NCBI GenBank assembly: GCA_001910725.1
Contig: MJGA01000135.1
Location: 1-15,090, forward strand
Length of the DNA stretch: 15,090 nt
Direction of reading: 5' to 3'
Source: Phanerodontia chrysosporium
Lineage: Eukaryota > Basidiomycota > Agaricomycetes > Polyporales > Phanerochaetaceae
Part shown: piece after piece, positions 14,056 through 15,090 of the stretch
Position numbering within the stretch: position 1 is the stretch's first letter
Layout of the letters: each line of letters begins with the position of its first letter
Position numbers and translations under genes: made by a program
The notes under the pieces: generated by a model
Seen by the model: the letters and a program-made list of their open reading frames with translations, nothing else
Told to the model about the DNA's origin: nothing
The model's database searches: none

Positions 14056-15090
14056 ATGTTGTAGAGCGAGGTCGCTACTGACCATGAAGCCGGGGTGTCT
14101 GCTTTTATATTCTTCGAGTAGCTCCTTGGCGTTCTCGAGATGAGACTCCGGTTCCCATGAGTTTTCTGCCGTTGTTGGTCTTTCCACCTGATGAGGTAAC
14201 GTCTTCCATTGCCCAGGGACGATCCGCCAAAATGGCTTCAACTTCGTACTCCTCGTGACCATCGATAAGGTCAGGGGGGTTCAGGAAATTTTTCCATGCT
14301 GCGGTGTTTCATGATACGGAGATAGAAGCGAAGCATGTACCACGGGGTGAATCTTCATGGTCTTGGGAAGCGCCAACTTGTACACGAGGCGCGATAAGAC
14401 CTTGGCTATCTTGAAGGTCCGTGCCTCTTGGGAGCTAGCTTCTTTAAGGGGTAACCGTCGTCGTGATGAGTCATTTCCAACCAGACCTTCTAACCTTCTT
14501 TGAAAGGTTGGAAATGCCGGCAGACCCAGGTAGCCATTTGTGCTGTAGCATAATCTAACGCGGCCCCTGCTTCTTCTGTGCCCGTTGTCGCCTTCTGAAC
14601 CATTCTTGAATAGAAGGACTTTGGACTTGGCGAACTGTGGGTAGCGCCATTGGGTGAGAGCCGTACATAAGGAAGAAGGAGAATGGTGGGTCGCCGAATG
14701 TTCCCATTGTTGAAGCAAACCCATATTCGTTACGAAGTCTGCCCAATCATCGGGTGGTTGGAGCAGAAGATCCCAGGTAGGATTCGATTTCGCGTTGACG
14801 CGTTCTGTTTCACCATCGGTTTGAGGGTGAATGGTGTACTCAGGCGTTGCTCTGTTCCCGTGAGTCTCCATAATTCCCGCATAACTTGCGAGTCAAACTG
14901 TGTCCCCTATCCGATAGAAATACACTTGGCATCCCGAAGCGACGAAAAACTTGATTAGGTAGTTTGTGGCGGTCGTTATTGCATCGATTTTTTCGGTGCA
15001 AGGATAAGGATTACCCCCTTCGTAAATCGTGTCGACCATGACCATCAGAGCTGAATAGCCGGGACACAGGAAGATGATGATGAAGTCACA
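14056..15090 (-). pseudogene. pol: Integrase core and chromodomain of element 3, frameshifted, 5' partial
   Basis: On the - strand from the right edge, integrase core sequence is seen in shifting frames: TEKIDAITTA, then FRRFGMPSVFLSDRG (second catalytic Asp at about 14911-14909), FDSQVMRELWRLTG, and HPQTDGETERVN with the catalytic Glu at 14805-14803. DDWADFVTNM and YGSHPMALPTV follow in different frames. The C-terminal part FKIAKVLSRLVYKLALPKTM then IHPVVHASLLSPYH corresponds to the GPY/F region and its downstream motif. The chromodomain is split: YEVEAILADR in one frame, and ENSWEPESHLENAKELLEEY in the frame that continues into the accessory ORF. Asp-to-Glu spacing is 2 nt short of D,D-35-E, confirming net indels. 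Confidence 0.85.

Larger units (their letters stand above)
12298..15090 (-). mobile_element. Element 3: Ty3/gypsy element on the - strand, 5' part outside window
   Basis: Reading on the - strand from the right edge: integrase core, chromodomain, accessory ORF, untranslated region, polypurine tract, 3' LTR ending at 12298. It is inserted into the integrase of element 2 in opposite orientation. Its coding regions carry several frameshifts and stops, so this copy is dead. The five bases of element 2 next to it are GGAAT (12293-12297). The same five bases are expected beyond its far end, outside the window. Its LTR and proteins differ from those of elements 1 and 2. Confidence 0.88.

Overview
This window is a fungal, most likely basidiomycete, transposon graveyard with no recognisable host gene. 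Everything that can be supported belongs to nested Ty3/gypsy-type LTR retrotransposons carrying chromodomains. The evidence is Gag with CCHC zinc knuckles, retropepsin, reverse transcriptase (YLDD), RNase H, an HHCC/D-D-E integrase and a chromodomain, together with TG...CA long terminal repeats, polypurine tracts, TATA boxes and one perfect 5-bp target-site duplication. The basidiomycete assignment is inference from the style of the elements and the base composition judged by eye.

Layout. (1) Positions 1-6750, + strand: element 1, lacking only its 5' end. It has a small ORF upstream of gag (2-643), gag (1068-2290), protease (2419-3024), RT/RNase H/integrase (3141-5127), integrase C-terminus plus chromodomain (5128-6072), a polypurine tract and the 3' LTR (6073-6750). 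Several frameshifts and stops, and a small deletion in RT, make it dead. (2) Positions 6751-12297, + strand: element 2, an older, different gypsy element: the 3' part of its 5' LTR, a structured leader, a pre-gag ORF, gag, an acidic/basic linker, protease, RNase H and the start of integrase. Element 1 sits in its 5' LTR. (3) Inside element 2 lie two solo LTRs of the element 1 family. LTR B (10114-10781) is flanked by a perfect AGGAA duplication. LTR C (10961-11654) has no duplication and replaces the whole RT region of element 2. (4) From 12298 to the right edge, - strand: element 3, a third gypsy family inserted into the element 2 integrase. Its 3' LTR is 12298-12634, followed (reading into the element) by a polypurine tract, a decayed accessory ORF, a chromodomain and an integrase.

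Inferred history: element 2 is the oldest layer. The element 1 family then inserted at least three and probably four times, and element 3 inserted independently. LTR C is best explained by recombination between two separate insertions that deleted the intervening RT. CpG to TpG/CpA decay among the LTR copies suggests cytosine methylation.

The most interesting signals beyond ordinary retrotransposon parts are: a small pre-gag ORF shared by elements 1 and 2; an extra ORF after the chromodomain in element 3; a conserved 59-60-nt candidate intron inside the element 1 LTR, bounded by an 18-bp repeat; and two tandem hairpins with compensatory stem changes in the element 3 LTR.
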